A stretch of DNA of 64,000 nucleotides from Gemmata massiliana (GCA_000531095.1 HG799465.1:117266-181265), one strand, 5' to 3'; positions 35,830 to 45,782 are shown, counted from the stretch's first letter. Numbers and translations are program-made. Notes: generated by a model from the sequence alone, not told the origin.

Positions 35830-36807
35830 ATGCGTGTCCCGCGCGTCCTGGGGCCGATGACATGTGCGCTACTCGCCGCGGCGGTCGCCCCCGCGGTGCT
35901 CCCGAAGGCGGCTGAACCCGGCCCCGCCCCCGACGGGTGGAAACTGGTCTGGAGCGACGAGTTCGACGGGAAGGAGATCGACCGGTCCAAGTGGGACTTC
36001 GAGTTGGGCAACGGGTTCTACAACTACGACGCGAACATGTGGATCAGCGGGTGGGGCAACAACGAACTGCAATACTACACGCGCGAGCCCGAGAACGCAT
36101 TCGTCAAGGACGGCGGGCTGCACATCCGGGCCATCAAGGAATCGTACAACGGCTGCGGATACACCTCCGCCCGGATGAAGTCCCGCAAGCGCGACGGGAG
36201 CGAGTTGTTCAGCAAGAAGTACGGCCGGTTCGAGTTCCGCGCCAAGCTCCCGACGGGCCAGGGCGTGTGGCCCGCACTCTGGATGTTGCCGCAATCCGAC
36301 AAGTACGGCACCTGGGCCTCGTCCGGCGAGATCGACGTGATGGAAGCGCGGGGCCAGGAGCCGACGAAGGTACTCGGCACGCTCCACTACGGCTCGCGCT
36401 GGCCGAACAACGCGCACAGCAGCAAGACCTACGATCTACCGAATAAGGGGACGATCGCGGACTTCCACGAATACGCCCTCGAATGGGAGCCGGGGCAGAT
36501 CAGTTGGTCCGTGGACGGCAAAGTGTATGCGACCCAAACGTCCTGGTGGAGCAGCAGTAAACTCGACGGCGATAAGGGCGTGAAGCCGCGCCAGGAATCG
36601 GACCTCAATGCGTGGCCGGCGCCGTTCGATCAGCCGTTCTACCTCGTGATGAACGTCGCGGTGGGCGGGAAGTTCCTGGGCAACCCGGACAAGAATACGA
36701 AGTTCCCGGTGGAGATGGTGGTCGATTACGTCCGGGTCTACGACAAGGTGGGCGGGTACGGCGCCACCAAGCCGCGCGGCTCGGGCGCGCTCCCGTTCGG
36801 GAAATGA
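35830..36807 (+). CDS. exported glycoside hydrolase family 16 (laminarinase-like)
   Basis: 325 residues from the ATG at 35830, preceded by CAACAGGAG. Signal peptide MRVPRVLGPMTCALLAAAVA, then a beta-jelly-roll: WKLVWSDEFDGKEIDRSKWD, NELQYYTREPENAFVKDGGL, and the catalytic motif E167-I-D-V-M-E172 in SSGEIDVMEARGQEP, where the two Glu are nucleophile and acid/base. FHEYALEWEPGQISWSVDGK and NVAVGGKFLGNP close the fold. The intact ExDxxE with the extra residue is the beta-1,3-glucanase pattern, so retaining cleavage of beta-1,3(1,4)-glucans is likely. A TAACA tandem motif is upstream. Confidence 0.94.
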   Translation: MRVPRVLGPMTCALLAAAVAPAVLPKAAEPGPAPDGWKLVWSDEFDGKEIDRSKWDFELGNGFYNYDANMWISGWGNNELQYYTREPENAFVKDGGLHIRAIKESYNGCGYTSARMKSRKRDGSELFSKKYGRFEFRAKLPTGQGVWPALWMLPQSDKYGTWASSGEIDVMEARGQEPTKVLGTLHYGSRWPNNAHSSKTYDLPNKGTIADFHEYALEWEPGQISWSVDGKVYATQTSWWSSSKLDGDKGVKPRQESDLNAWPAPFDQPFYLVMNVAVGGKFLGNPDKNTKFPVEMVVDYVRVYDKVGGYGATKPRGSGALPFGK

Positions 36808-36882
36808 GTGGGGCGACACGTGCCGCCGTTGTCGCTTACAATCGGGTGGTAACCTCGTCCAAACCGCGATTGAGGAACGCTC

Positions 36883-37338
36883 GTGGCCCGAAAGCGAATC
36901 GGCGGCCTGCCCGCCCGGTACTCCTTCATCCTGAACCCGTACTCCGACGTGCGGTTGAGCAAGTGCCCGCGGTGCGAGAAGCTGACGCACATGCGGAAAT
37001 TCCCGCTCCTGATCGACATCAAGGAGTACGGCCCGCTCGCGCTCGGCAAGACGTGCCGGTACTGCTCGAAGTGCGAGTTGATTATGGCCCACAAGAACGA
37101 ACTCGACGCGGAGATCAATCACGCCATGACGCGCCTCGCCCCGGCCGCGGTCGGGAATGAGTACGTGGTGTTGGGGACGATGGAACGAAAGGTGTGGCAG
37201 CAGGGATTAACGAACAGCAAGCCACTGGCCGAGGCACTGGAGCACTTCGCCGAATTCAAGAAGGTGCTGACGCTCGAAGTTCAACCGGGCGGGTGGTTCC
37301 CGGCCGAAGGCCCCAGAAAAACGAACGGCGCGGGCTAA
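36883..37338 (+). CDS. zinc-ribbon-like protein of unknown function
   Basis: 151 residues from a GTG at 36883, seven bases after GAGGA. Two CxxC pairs (SKCPRCEKL and KTCRYCSKCELI) spaced ~35 residues apart can bind one zinc. The rest is helical with no signal peptide. Not recognised. Follows the GH16 gene by 75 bp on the same strand. Confidence 0.75.
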   Translation: MARKRIGGLPARYSFILNPYSDVRLSKCPRCEKLTHMRKFPLLIDIKEYGPLALGKTCRYCSKCELIMAHKNELDAEINHAMTRLAPAAVGNEYVVLGTMERKVWQQGLTNSKPLAEALEHFAEFKKVLTLEVQPGGWFPAEGPRKTNGAG

Positions 37339-37359
37339 CAGCCGCGCCGGGCCAACTCG

Positions 37360-38775
37360 CTACTTGATGAGGCCCTGTTTGATGGCGGCTTCGAGTTTGG
37401 CCGTGTCGCCGGGGTGCCCGTGCCACAGCACCTTGCCCGCCGAGTTGAGCAACACGGCCGTCGGGTAGCGATTGACACCCAGGCGGTCCCGGACGCTGCC
37501 CGGTTTCACCGGTTCGATGAAGACCGCGTAGTTCAAGTTATGGTCTTGCGCGTACTTCCCGGCGGCCGCGGCGCGCTCCTTTTGGGGCAGGTCGTCGCAC
37601 AACACGCCCATCACCTGGAGCCCGTTCGCGCCGTAACGCGACTGCAAGTCCTTCAGGATCGGGATCACCTTGGGGCAGTGCAGACACGACGACTCCATGA
37701 ACTCGACCAACACGAGCGAGCCGTCTTCGATCATCGAGTCCGAGTCCCAGGTGCGCTCCATTGGGTCGAGCAGGGTGAACTTGTCGGCCGTGCGCCCCGC
37801 GTTTGTGCCCATCGAGGAACCGCTTCCCCCCACCGGATTCACTGGCGGCGGCAGCTTCGGCACCGGCGGGCCGTTCGGGTTGGGGATGCTCGCGGGGGGC
37901 GGCGTGCGCGGGTCACGCGGGCCGTCCGCAGTGGACTCTGGACGAACTGGTTTCGGCGAGGGCACCAGATCGTCCGGCCCCGGGACGAGGCCACTCGGCG
38001 GCGCAACGCCGGGCGTTTTGGGCGGGGGTGCTGCGTTGTTCGCGCTGCCGATCGTTGCAGGCGGCACCCCGGTCGTCGGACCAGCCGGCCCCCACGCATC
38101 GCCCGGTGGTTTGGGACGAACCGGCTGAGGGGTCGACGGCGCGGCCCCCATCGGCGGGATGTAGTCGCTGCCCTTATCCGAGGGTTTCGGGGAGGGCGGG
38201 AAGGTACCCGTGGGCGGGGCGACGTCGTCGCGCAAGAGGATCAAGAGGGTCGCGTTCGGAACCTTCGTTTGGGCACCGCCCGATAGTTGTTTGCCGTCCT
38301 GCGTCGCGATGGCCGTAACTTCGTAGCTCTTGCCCTGCTTGAAACCGGGGGAGAAGAAGTACCCCTCCGCGTCCGTGTAGAGGCCCACTTCGAGTGGAGT
38401 CGCCGGCGCCCCGACCTGCTCGACGCGCACATACACGTTGCGCGCCGGTTTGCCGTAGGGATCGAGGACGCGACCACCGAGCGAGTCTTGAGCCGCAGTC
38501 TTCGGGTCGAAGTTCGGGTCTTTGGGGTTCGTCGGACCGGTGGATTTGGGAACGCTCGTGCCGGAACCGGGGAGCCGGTCCATGTTATCGAGCCACGTGG
38601 GGGTGTTTTTCGCGAGGTCGCCGCGCGCGTCTTTTCCGTCCTTGCTCGTGTCCTTGTTCTTCAGGCGCCCGGCCCCGAGACCGGTCGGGGTTTTGTCGCC
38701 CGATTTGTCCGTGGACTTGCACCCGACGAGTGCCAGTAACGCGGCGACGATCAACCCGGTACCGGCGAGCCTCAT
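37360..38775 (-). CDS. lipoprotein with carboxypeptidase-regulatory-like and thioredoxin domains
   Basis: 471 residues. Lipobox LLALVGC gives a lipidated Cys19. Residues ~95-185 form a regulatory-like beta-sandwich (LGGRVLDPYGKPARNVYVRV, YTDAEGYFFSPGF). A Pro/Ser-rich linker of ~140 residues follows, then a thioredoxin/TlpA-like domain with LVEFMESSCLHCPKVIPIL (redox CLHC) and cis-Pro segment NRYPTAVLLN. It would act on the outer face of a membrane, as a disulfide reductase or a membrane-tethered thiol protein. The signal-peptidase gene lspA starts 258 bp away in the other direction. Confidence 0.88.
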   Translation of the reverse strand: MRLAGTGLIVAALLALVGCKSTDKSGDKTPTGLGAGRLKNKDTSKDGKDARGDLAKNTPTWLDNMDRLPGSGTSVPKSTGPTNPKDPNFDPKTAAQDSLGGRVLDPYGKPARNVYVRVEQVGAPATPLEVGLYTDAEGYFFSPGFKQGKSYEVTAIATQDGKQLSGGAQTKVPNATLLILLRDDVAPPTGTFPPSPKPSDKGSDYIPPMGAAPSTPQPVRPKPPGDAWGPAGPTTGVPPATIGSANNAAPPPKTPGVAPPSGLVPGPDDLVPSPKPVRPESTADGPRDPRTPPPASIPNPNGPPVPKLPPPVNPVGGSGSSMGTNAGRTADKFTLLDPMERTWDSDSMIEDGSLVLVEFMESSCLHCPKVIPILKDLQSRYGANGLQVMGVLCDDLPQKERAAAAGKYAQDHNLNYAVFIEPVKPGSVRDRLGVNRYPTAVLLNSAGKVLWHGHPGDTAKLEAAIKQGLIK

Positions 38776-39033
38776 TGAACAGATCCTCCTCGGTCCCGGG
38801 CGAACGGTCGGGCGGCTCGCGCGTAAGAATTACACACCCAGCGCATCATTCCCGCGCCTCTCCTGTTGGTCAAGGCCACCCGCGGAGCGGCCGCTCTGGA
38901 TCCGTGTTGAGTTTGACGGTACGCACGGGTATAGCGGTTTGTCCAGCGCCCGCGATTCTTGACTGGCCCGAACAGCGGGCGTATCGTGACTTTAGACCGC
39001 TAACGATCAAACATTGCCCGGACGGATGTTCTC

Positions 39034-39684
39034 ATGGCCGACCGCACGTACCGCTGGGTTCTCGTCACGTTGGCCGTGATCGGTTTGAGCGCGGACCAGG
39101 CGAGCAAGTACGGGGTGTTCAAGTGGCTCTACCGGGACGGTGCGTTGAGCAGCGGTATCGGTAACGAACACGACATGGTGCCGGGCTGGTTCAAGTTCAT
39201 TGCCCAGTTCGATCCCGACGCGCCACTGTGCGACTGCGGGTTCTCCGCGCTACAAACGTGGAGCGCGCCGATCATGCCCCGCGTGAACCACGGGGCGCTG
39301 TTCGGCCTGGGACAGGGTCAGAAGGGGAACGCGAACCGCTTCTTCGCGATCATCAGCGTCGCGGCGGCCGTTGCGATCGTCGTTTGGGGAACGCGCCGAC
39401 ATACCGCCAGCGAGCGGGGGCTGATGGTCGCACTGGGGCTGATCCTCGGCGGTACCATCGGGAACCTGTACGACCGACTCGTGTTCGGCGGGGTGCGGGA
39501 CTTCCTCTACTTCTACCGCATCGAGTGGCCGGTGTTCAACGTGGCCGACTGCTGCCTCGTCGTCGGAGCCGCACTGCTCCTGATCCAAGCGATATTCGTC
39601 CCCTCCGTACCCGAAACGACCGCGGCCACGCCCGCGCCGACCGAGTGCCCTGCGCCCGCAATCGCCGAAGCCCCCAAAACCTAG
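39034..39684 (+). CDS. lspA: lipoprotein signal peptidase (LspA)
   Basis: 216 residues, somewhat longer than the usual ~165 because of a loop and a Pro/Ala tail. The catalytic Asp pair is present: D147 in GTIGNLYDRLVFGGVRDF and D172 in WPVFNVADCCLVVGAALL. The early DQASK (21-25) motif is also present. LspA is an integral inner-membrane aspartic protease that removes the signal peptide of prolipoproteins after lipidation. Four hydrophobic segments are visible. An extra loop between the first and second helices (NEHDMVPGWFKFIAQFDPDA and DAPLCDCGF) is unusual. It sits beside a lipoprotein gene, divergent. Confidence 0.94.
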   Translation: MADRTYRWVLVTLAVIGLSADQASKYGVFKWLYRDGALSSGIGNEHDMVPGWFKFIAQFDPDAPLCDCGFSALQTWSAPIMPRVNHGALFGLGQGQKGNANRFFAIISVAAAVAIVVWGTRRHTASERGLMVALGLILGGTIGNLYDRLVFGGVRDFLYFYRIEWPVFNVADCCLVVGAALLLIQAIFVPSVPETTAATPAPTECPAPAIAEAPKT

Positions 39685-39752
39685 GCCGGCAAACGTAACT
39701 GGTTCATTAGTGGCCAATTTTGTAGGCATTGGGTCGCCGAAGAGGATGGCCG

Positions 39753-40860
39753 ATGAAGAAGGCGAAGACCGCGGAGCCAACGATCACCCGCGACCTGACG
39801 CCCGAGCGGGCCGCGTGCCCGTACTGCGGGCGGCCCATGTGGGCCGATTATGCGGCCCGCCGCACGGTCCACACCCTGACCGGTGTGACCCGCCTGAATC
39901 TGACCGTTCGCCGGTGCCGCACCGCCGCGTGCGCCGGTTACAAGAAGCCGTACCGGCCCGAGGCCGAGGGCTCATTCGCGCTGCCCCGGCACGAGTTCGG
40001 GCTCGACGTCATCGCTCTCATCGGACGGCTTCGGTACGCCGAGCACCAACTCGTTCCCGAGATCCGCACCCACCTCGTCGGACGCAAGGTGACGGCGTCC
40101 GAGCGAGGTGCCACCAACCGGCTCGACCGGTACGACGAGCTCCGGGCCACGTCCCTCACCGACAACGCCCGTCTGAAGGCGCTCCTGGCCGCCCAGAAGG
40201 AGGTGATCCTGGCCCTCGACGGGCTCCAACCGGACGTCGGGCACGAGATCCTGTGGGTGATCCGGGACGTGCTCAGCGGCGAGATCTTGCTGGCCAAGAG
40301 CCTGTTGAGCGTCCGGAATCAGGACCTTGCCGCGTTGCTATCGGCGGTGAAGACCGCCTGTGGCGGTGCCCGTTGCCGGGGTCACCTCCGACGGACCGCA
40401 CTCGATCCGCAAGGCGGTCGCCAAGGCGCGGCCCGGGGTGCCGCACCAGTTGCGCCAGTTCCACTACTTGCGGGAGGCCGCCCGCCCCATCTACGAGGCC
40501 GGCCGGCACGCCAAGAAGGCGGTCCGCGGGGTGCGCGAGATCGAGCGGAAGGTGGAGGACCGGGCCGGGGTCGAGGTGGTGCGCGGGTACTGCGCGGCCG
40601 TGCGCAGCGCCATCACCGACGACGGGCGGCGGCCGCTGGACTCGGCCGGGCGGCGCTTGTGCGGGCGGCCGGAAGCGGTGGCGGGAAGCCTGAAGAAGCT
40701 GTGCGCGGGGAGAAAGGGGCGGCTCGGGAGCGGACCCGGTTGCACAGGCTGGTGAGTACCGGGCTGGAGGGGACGGCCGAGCTGTTCGCCCCGGTGGAGG
40801 AGCTGTTCGACCGGGTGTACCGGGTGGCCCACGAGCTGAGCAACCACGAAGCCCTGACCC
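39753..40860 (+). pseudogene. DDE transposase with N-terminal zinc ribbon, two frameshifts
   Basis: Starts MKKAKTAEPTITRDL, then a zinc ribbon CPYCGRPMWADYA...RCRTAACAGYK. LALDGLQPDVGHEILWVIRD supplies a catalytic-type Asp. The frame then shifts near 40360 to VAVPVAGVTSDGPHSIRKAV (a second Asp) and HQLRQFHYLREAARPIYEAG, and shifts back near 40720-40735 within runs of G and A to EKGAARERTRLHRLVSTGLE. The arrangement resembles ISL3-type or related DDE transposases, but the family is not certain. The frameshifts may be sequencing errors at homopolymers or true decay. No terminal inverted repeats were found. Confidence 0.65.
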
Positions 40861-41252
40861 TCTACCGGCGGCACTTCGAGCCGTCTGTGGCGCTGGCCGA
40901 ACCGCGGGTCATGGTCGGCGTCAACGCGGTCGCGGCAGACACACACGACGAGGCTCATCGGCCATTCACGTCGGTTCAGCAGGCATTCTTGAACCTGGTT
41001 CGCGGGGCAACTGGGTTACTCCCACCTCCAGTCGAGTCGATGGACGGCCTGTGGTCACCGATCGAACGGGCACACGTTGAGCGCATGACGCTGTGCTCCG
41101 CGGTCGGCTCGGCGGATGTGGTGCAACGCGGGTTGGAAGCCATCGCCGAATCGACCGGGGCGGACGAACTGATCGTGACGGGACAAATCTATGACCACGC
41201 CGCCCGGCTCCGATCGTTCGAGTTGGTCGCGGAAACGCAACGCGGAAAATAA
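40861..41252 (+). pseudogene. C-terminal remnant of a luciferase-like flavin monooxygenase fused to transposase
   Basis: Joined in frame to the transposase. From about YRRHFEPSVALAEPRVMVGV on, the ~130 residues match the end of the LLM-class flavin-dependent oxidoreductases: VNAVAADTHDEAHRPFTSVQ, then LLPPPVESMDGLWSP, TGADELIVTGQIYDHAARLR and SFELVAE. The N-terminal two thirds of an LLM protein (flavin and substrate barrel) are absent from this window. The junction lies near 40850-40870. Either the insertion sequence deleted the rest of the gene, or two genome regions were joined across a multi-copy transposase during assembly. Confidence 0.75.
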
Positions 41253-41370
41253 CCGACGAGCTGGTGCGGATAACCCACTCGATAACCTGCGAGTACCCGC
41301 GCGAACCTCGGCAATGTTACGCGCGTCTGCATCGGATCGTTCATTTCGCCCAACTCGCACGGTAACGAGT

Positions 41371-41877
41371 ATGCAACTCGCGTCTTATCGGTCGCCGAAA
41401 ACAGTTGTCAGGCAAAGCGGAATCGTCGGTCGGGGGCTGTTCGCGACCGAGCCGATCGCCCGCGACGAAGTTGTGTGCGTGAAGGGCGGCCATTTACTCG
41501 ATAAAGCCAGCCTGGAGCGTCTGAAAGCGGTCGTAAACGACGCCGATATGCAGATCGCTGACGATCTGTTTCTTGCACCGACAACGGCCGAGGAATTCGA
41601 GTCGGTGATGATGTTCCTGAACCACTCGTGCGAACCGAACGTGGGCGTGCAAGGACAGATCGTGTTCGTTGCGATGCGGGACGTGAAAGCGGGCGAAGAG
41701 CTGACACTGGACTACGCCACGATCGACCACGACGCCGAACCGATGCCGTGTCAGTGTGGGGCCTCAACCTGTCGCGGATTGGTGACGGGAAGCGACTGGC
41801 AACTCCCGGCCCTTCAGCGAAAATACGAGGGCTATTTTGCGTGGCACTTGCAACGACGAATACAATTTGGGCGGTAA
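41371..41877 (+). CDS. SET-domain protein (lysine methyltransferase-like)
   Basis: 168 residues from the ATG at 41371. The SET core is plain: GIVGRGLFATEPIARDEVVC at the start, FLNHSCEPNVGVQGQIVFVA with the NHS cofactor-binding motif, and AGEELTLDYATID with the catalytic-type Tyr. A post-SET Cys cluster (CQCGASTCRG) completes the pattern. Such proteins transfer methyl groups from S-adenosylmethionine to lysines; bacterial targets are mostly unknown. No signal peptide. It follows the oxidoreductase remnant by 118 bp, but I see no functional link. Confidence 0.88.
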   Translation: MQLASYRSPKTVVRQSGIVGRGLFATEPIARDEVVCVKGGHLLDKASLERLKAVVNDADMQIADDLFLAPTTAEEFESVMMFLNHSCEPNVGVQGQIVFVAMRDVKAGEELTLDYATIDHDAEPMPCQCGASTCRGLVTGSDWQLPALQRKYEGYFAWHLQRRIQFGR

Positions 41878-42243
41878 TATAGGCGCCGATCGGTACGAGA
41901 ACTGCTCCTTGTCACACCTACTTCAACAGCCTGAATAATGAGAATCGGCGTCAAAGTGGCGAATACCACCGGCGTGCCGCCGGCTAACAAGTTGTGCGCG
42001 AAACCGAGTGTAGACTCACGGTTCAGCCAAGACAATCAATAAAACGAATGATTATATTTGTTAGTTGAGTTGACACGTCTTAATCGGAGCCGGCAAGTTC
42101 ATAGGTATTTCGGTTGGACGACCAACTCACATCCGGGCCGGTTAGCTCGCGAGCCGCGGGCGTCTCGGACCGGGTTCATAGCTGCAAGTCAGTGAGATCC
42201 GTGTTTCGCCCAATCATTTCATTTTATCGTAGGGGGGTTCTCC
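41878..42243. other. intergenic region ahead of the first DUF1559 gene
   Basis: 366 bp, AT-richer than the surroundings (42030-42080). A GTTGACAC box near 42070 could be a -35 element, but no convincing -10 is seen. No gene. Confidence 0.5.
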
Positions 42244-43185
42244 ATGCGCCTGGGGACAAAAACAGCCCGCGGGTTCACATTAATCGAGCTACTGGTGGTG
42301 ATCGCGATCATCGCGATCCTGATCGGGTTACTGCTACCAGCCGTGCAAAAAGTCCGCGAAGCCGCGGCGCGTATGAGGTGCTCCAACAACCTCAAACAGA
42401 TCGGGTTGGCGTACCACAACCATGAAAGCACGTTCGGTTACTTCCCAACGGCAGGCGGGCGGTGGTGGGACCCGGCCAATGGCCCGATCCCTGCTAAGTC
42501 CGCGGTCAGCCCGCCGGCCCTCGATCTGACGACCCAGTTGGCCGGGTGGCAGTTCCAGATCCTCCCCTACATCGAACAAACGAACCTCTGGAAACTGTCT
42601 CCGGTGTCGACCTCGGCGGCCGATCAGACGCTCGGCCGGAACGCGGCGATCGACAAGGTCGTGGTCCCGACGTACTCTTGCGCGAGCCGGGCGCTCCAAC
42701 CGTACTCCAGCCTTAACGAGTCCGGTCGGATGATCTTCCGGGCGGACTACGTGAGCAGCTACGGCACGTCGGGCGAGTACGACAACCCGCACAATGGGAT
42801 GGACGTCGATAACTTCGAGGGGCGGTTGACCGTCACCGGGGTCACGGACGGAACGTCGAACACGCTCATGGTCGGCGAAAAGTACATCCCGATCAACCGA
42901 TACCAGAGCGACGACTGGGGAAGCGACCCGATCACCCGTGGGCACGGGTGGGGCGTGTGCCGGCGCACCTGGGATCTGCCGATCCCGGACAATATCGGGC
43001 AGCGCGACACCTCGACCAACTGGAACTACGGGGCCAACGAGCGGTTCGGCTCGGCCCACCAGACCGGCATGAACGTAGTATTCGCTGACGGCTCGGTCAA
43101 GCACCTCCGGTACAACATGGACGTGAACGCATACCGGGCGATCGGCACCCGCAACGGCAGTGAGGTGGTACCGGGCGACCTGTGA
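42244..43185 (+). CDS. DUF1559 protein with prepilin-type N-terminus
   Basis: 313 residues from ATG 42244, after TAGGGGGGTTCTCC. The N-terminus [20 protein letters not shown] is a type IV prepilin/pseudopilin helix with the conserved Glu at +5. It is followed by [20 protein letters not shown], the start of the DUF1559 region, and a beta-rich body ending [20 protein letters not shown]. Planctomycetes carry many such genes; the pseudopilin part suggests assembly by a type II secretion or pilus-like machine. A short lipoprotein gene follows 68 bp downstream. Confidence 0.95.
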   Translation: MRLGTKTARGFTLIELLVVIAIIAILIGLLLPAVQKVREAAARMRCSNNLKQIGLAYHNHESTFGYFPTAGGRWWDPANGPIPAKSAVSPPALDLTTQLAGWQFQILPYIEQTNLWKLSPVSTSAADQTLGRNAAIDKVVVPTYSCASRALQPYSSLNESGRMIFRADYVSSYGTSGEYDNPHNGMDVDNFEGRLTVTGVTDGTSNTLMVGEKYIPINRYQSDDWGSDPITRGHGWGVCRRTWDLPIPDNIGQRDTSTNWNYGANERFGSAHQTGMNVVFADGSVKHLRYNMDVNAYRAIGTRNGSEVVPGDL

Positions 43186-43253
43186 CCCGCTGCCCCGGTC
43201 GGGCGGGTCGCAGGTACCCGCCCGCGTTCCTCTCTCACCGCCAAGGAATTACC

Positions 43254-43688
43254 ATGCTTCGCCTCAGTCTGTGCTTGTTTCTCGTCGGCGTCGTACTCAC
43301 TTCAGCCGGGTGCAGTTCGTCGGCCCCGCGGCAGTACGACGACCAGACGGTCGCCGCGTCTGATATGTTCCGCAAGATCTCGACCGCGTACATGCAGGCG
43401 TACCGAACGAAGAAGAAGCCCCCCACCCCCGACGATCTAAAGCCGTTCCTGAAAGAGCACGGCGAGACGATCGCGTCGCTCGTATCCCCTCGGGATCAGA
43501 AACCAATCGTGCTCGTCCCGTTCGTACCGGACAACCGGTTGGGCGAGGGCGAAGAACCGATCCTGGCATACGAAGCCGAGGGCGTAAACGGGGAACGGAT
43601 GCTCGTGGACAGTCGCGGCTTGGTTCGCGTCGAGAAAGCCGAGGACTTCGCCCGCATCAAGTTCCCCGGTGGCCACAAGCCGAAATAA
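43254..43688 (+). CDS. small lipoprotein downstream of DUF1559
   Basis: 144 residues from ATG 43254, seven bases after AAGGA. Lipobox VVLTSAGC, then a helical mature part (SDMFRKISTAYMQAYRTKKK, TPDDLKPFLKEH) and a beta-rich end (KPIVLVPFVPDNRLGEGEEP, ILAYEAEGVNGERMLVDSRG). Short lipoproteins of this kind often follow DUF1559 genes in planctomycetes, suggesting joint work at the cell envelope. No domain is recognised. Confidence 0.85.
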   Translation: MLRLSLCLFLVGVVLTSAGCSSSAPRQYDDQTVAASDMFRKISTAYMQAYRTKKKPPTPDDLKPFLKEHGETIASLVSPRDQKPIVLVPFVPDNRLGEGEEPILAYEAEGVNGERMLVDSRGLVRVEKAEDFARIKFPGGHKPK

Positions 43689-43808
43689 CGTCCGTAACTG
43701 CGAACAGACGGGCGCCGGCGCTAGCAGTAGCTCCTGCGCCCCTTGTTGAAGTTCGGCAACCCGTCCTTCTTCTGCGGTTGACTATGGCGGTCGAGTATCG
43801 GTGGGTAC

Positions 43809-45446
43809 CTACTTCCCAACGCGCTGTGGGGAACGGAGTTGCTCTAGCACAGCAGGTTCGAGCCGGGTCTTGCCGAGGTTCGTGGCGTTACGGTTGAGTG
43901 CGTCCGAAACGGCGTGACTCAGGTCCGGGTAGCGGAGGAGCGTGCCGCTCACGCTGAACGTCGGGCGCTCGAACTTCGGCATGCCGGGACCACCGAACTT
44001 CGGTTGGTCCTGTGCCACATCCAAAAACAGCTTGTTCGACGGCTCCGGCTTGTTCTCGTGAGCCAGCACCACCGCCAGCCCCAAGCGCCCCGCGACACCG
44101 GCCGTGCGCGCGGCGACCGGGTCGCGCCACTCCCGTTCGCGGCCGCGAAGGCGCTCGAACCGCTCATTGGCTTCCGGTAAGCGCCGTTCCTTCACGTAGA
44201 GCAGCCCGAGTTCGACGGACGCCTTGATCGCGTCGTCCGGTTTCGTGCCCTCGGTGTTAAGAACCACGAGCAACTCGCGCTCGCGCGTCGTGTTGAGCCG
44301 GTCCGGGGAGCGCACGTCGGGCAACCCCGGACCACTACTCGCGCCCGACGGCGTGTGCGCGGCGTCGGCGGACGGGTTCGTGCCGGCGTACAGGAACACC
44401 CCCCCGACCGCGGCGAGCACGCACGCGGCCCCGATCAGGAGCCACTGACCCCACCGCCCTCGGTGTTCGGAAGAGAGCACGGGAGCTTGCGTGAGCAAGG
44501 ACGACGAGTCGCCCGCTCCCAGCGCAAGCACCTTCCCGGTGTTTTGAGAGAGGGAAAATTGCGCGGTCCCCGTCATTAACCCGCCGCGCACCTTCATCAG
44601 GTCGCGGAGCACGTCGCGCGCGGACTGATAGCGATCCTCCGGCTTCTTCGCCATCATCTTGTGGACCATGCCGCACAGTTCCGTGGGCAGGTCAGGCCGC
44701 AAGCCTGAGAGCTGGCGCGGTTGCTCCTGAACGTGCTTCAGCGCCACATCGAACGCAGACGTGCCCCGAAATGGTGGCTCCCCCGCGAGGAGGTGAAAGC
44801 ACGTCACGCCGAAGGAATAGATATCGCTGCGGTGATCGACCGCGTGCCCCTGCACCTGTTCTGGGGACATGTACAGGGGCGTACCGAGCGTGACGCCGCT
44901 CTGCGTGATGTTCGTGGCCGGCGTTTCCCCCGCGAAGAACCGGCTCAGACCGAAGTCGGTGACCTTCACCTCGACCTTCCGCGTCACCAGGATGTTCTCG
45001 GGCTTGATGTCGCGGTGAACGATGCCCTGTTCGTGGGCCTTCTGGAGCGCGAGCGTGACTTGCCGCACCACACTCAGGGCAATCGGCAGATCGGGCGGTC
45101 CCTTGCGCGCCAGGTAGTCGCGGAGATTGCGCCCCTCCACGAACTCCAGCACCATGTACCGGACCCCGTCGGACTCGCCGATCTGGTGGATGTGAACGAT
45201 GTTGGGATGGTTGAGCTTCGCGACCGCCTGGGCCTCGGCCTGGAACCGAGCCAGCGCGGTGAGGTTCGCGTTCAACTCGTCGCGGAGCAGTTTGAGCGCG
45301 ACCTCGCGTTTCAGCGACGTTTGGCGGGCGAGGTACACTTGCCCCATACCGCCCGCTCCGATCCGGCGGAGGATGTGGAAGTCCCCCAGCGTGCGGCCGG
45401 TCAGGTCCGGTTGCTGCGGCGCGGTTTGCGGCTGGGTATCCGGCAT
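43809..45446 (-). CDS. membrane-anchored Hanks-type Ser/Thr kinase with C-terminal helical-repeat region
   Basis: 545 residues from ATG 45446; an in-frame TTG at 45494 would add 16 residues. Gly-rich loop GAGGMGQVYLA, ATP Lys52 (VALKLL), catalytic HRDIKPEN (144-151), DFG (164-166) and GTPLYMSPEQ are all intact. A transmembrane helix (~334-354: WLLIGAACVLAAVGGVFLYA) separates the kinase from a C-terminal ~190-residue region. Segments such as AIKASVELGLLYVKERRLPE resemble TPR units, so that part may bind proteins or ligands outside. No obvious substrate gene is adjacent. Confidence 0.93.
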   Translation of the reverse strand: MPDTQPQTAPQQPDLTGRTLGDFHILRRIGAGGMGQVYLARQTSLKREVALKLLRDELNANLTALARFQAEAQAVAKLNHPNIVHIHQIGESDGVRYMVLEFVEGRNLRDYLARKGPPDLPIALSVVRQVTLALQKAHEQGIVHRDIKPENILVTRKVEVKVTDFGLSRFFAGETPATNITQSGVTLGTPLYMSPEQVQGHAVDHRSDIYSFGVTCFHLLAGEPPFRGTSAFDVALKHVQEQPRQLSGLRPDLPTELCGMVHKMMAKKPEDRYQSARDVLRDLMKVRGGLMTGTAQFSLSQNTGKVLALGAGDSSSLLTQAPVLSSEHRGRWGQWLLIGAACVLAAVGGVFLYAGTNPSADAAHTPSGASSGPGLPDVRSPDRLNTTRERELLVVLNTEGTKPDDAIKASVELGLLYVKERRLPEANERFERLRGREREWRDPVAARTAGVAGRLGLAVVLAHENKPEPSNKLFLDVAQDQPKFGGPGMPKFERPTFSVSGTLLRYPDLSHAVSDALNRNATNLGKTRLEPAVLEQLRSPQRVGK

Positions 45447-45782
45447 GGTCCGGCTCGCAGGAGGTTCAGCAAAACCGCCGTGTGGGGGTGTCAATTAAAC
45501 GCAACGGGTTGTTCCGCAGCGACCGCCGAACGAGCCGACGGTGGAGAACGTGAGGCGGATGTCAACGACCTCCATCTTATCTCATCGCACCAGAAAGAGA
45601 AATGAGACGATTCTGGGTATCAGTCCGCCCGCGCGCCTCGTCAGTAGCGGGCGCAAGTAAGAGCTAGTAACGGTCCTCCAGGAACTGTGCGGTGACGAAA
45701 AGAAACTCTGTGATAAACTGGCCTGAACTCCTGCCGTGGTTTCACCCACCAAGCCCACCACACGCCCCGACGGAGATCTCCT
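45447..45782. other. intergenic region between kinase and LRR gene
   Basis: 336 bp between divergent genes; nothing beyond the GGAG site of the LRR gene was recognised. Confidence 0.4.
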
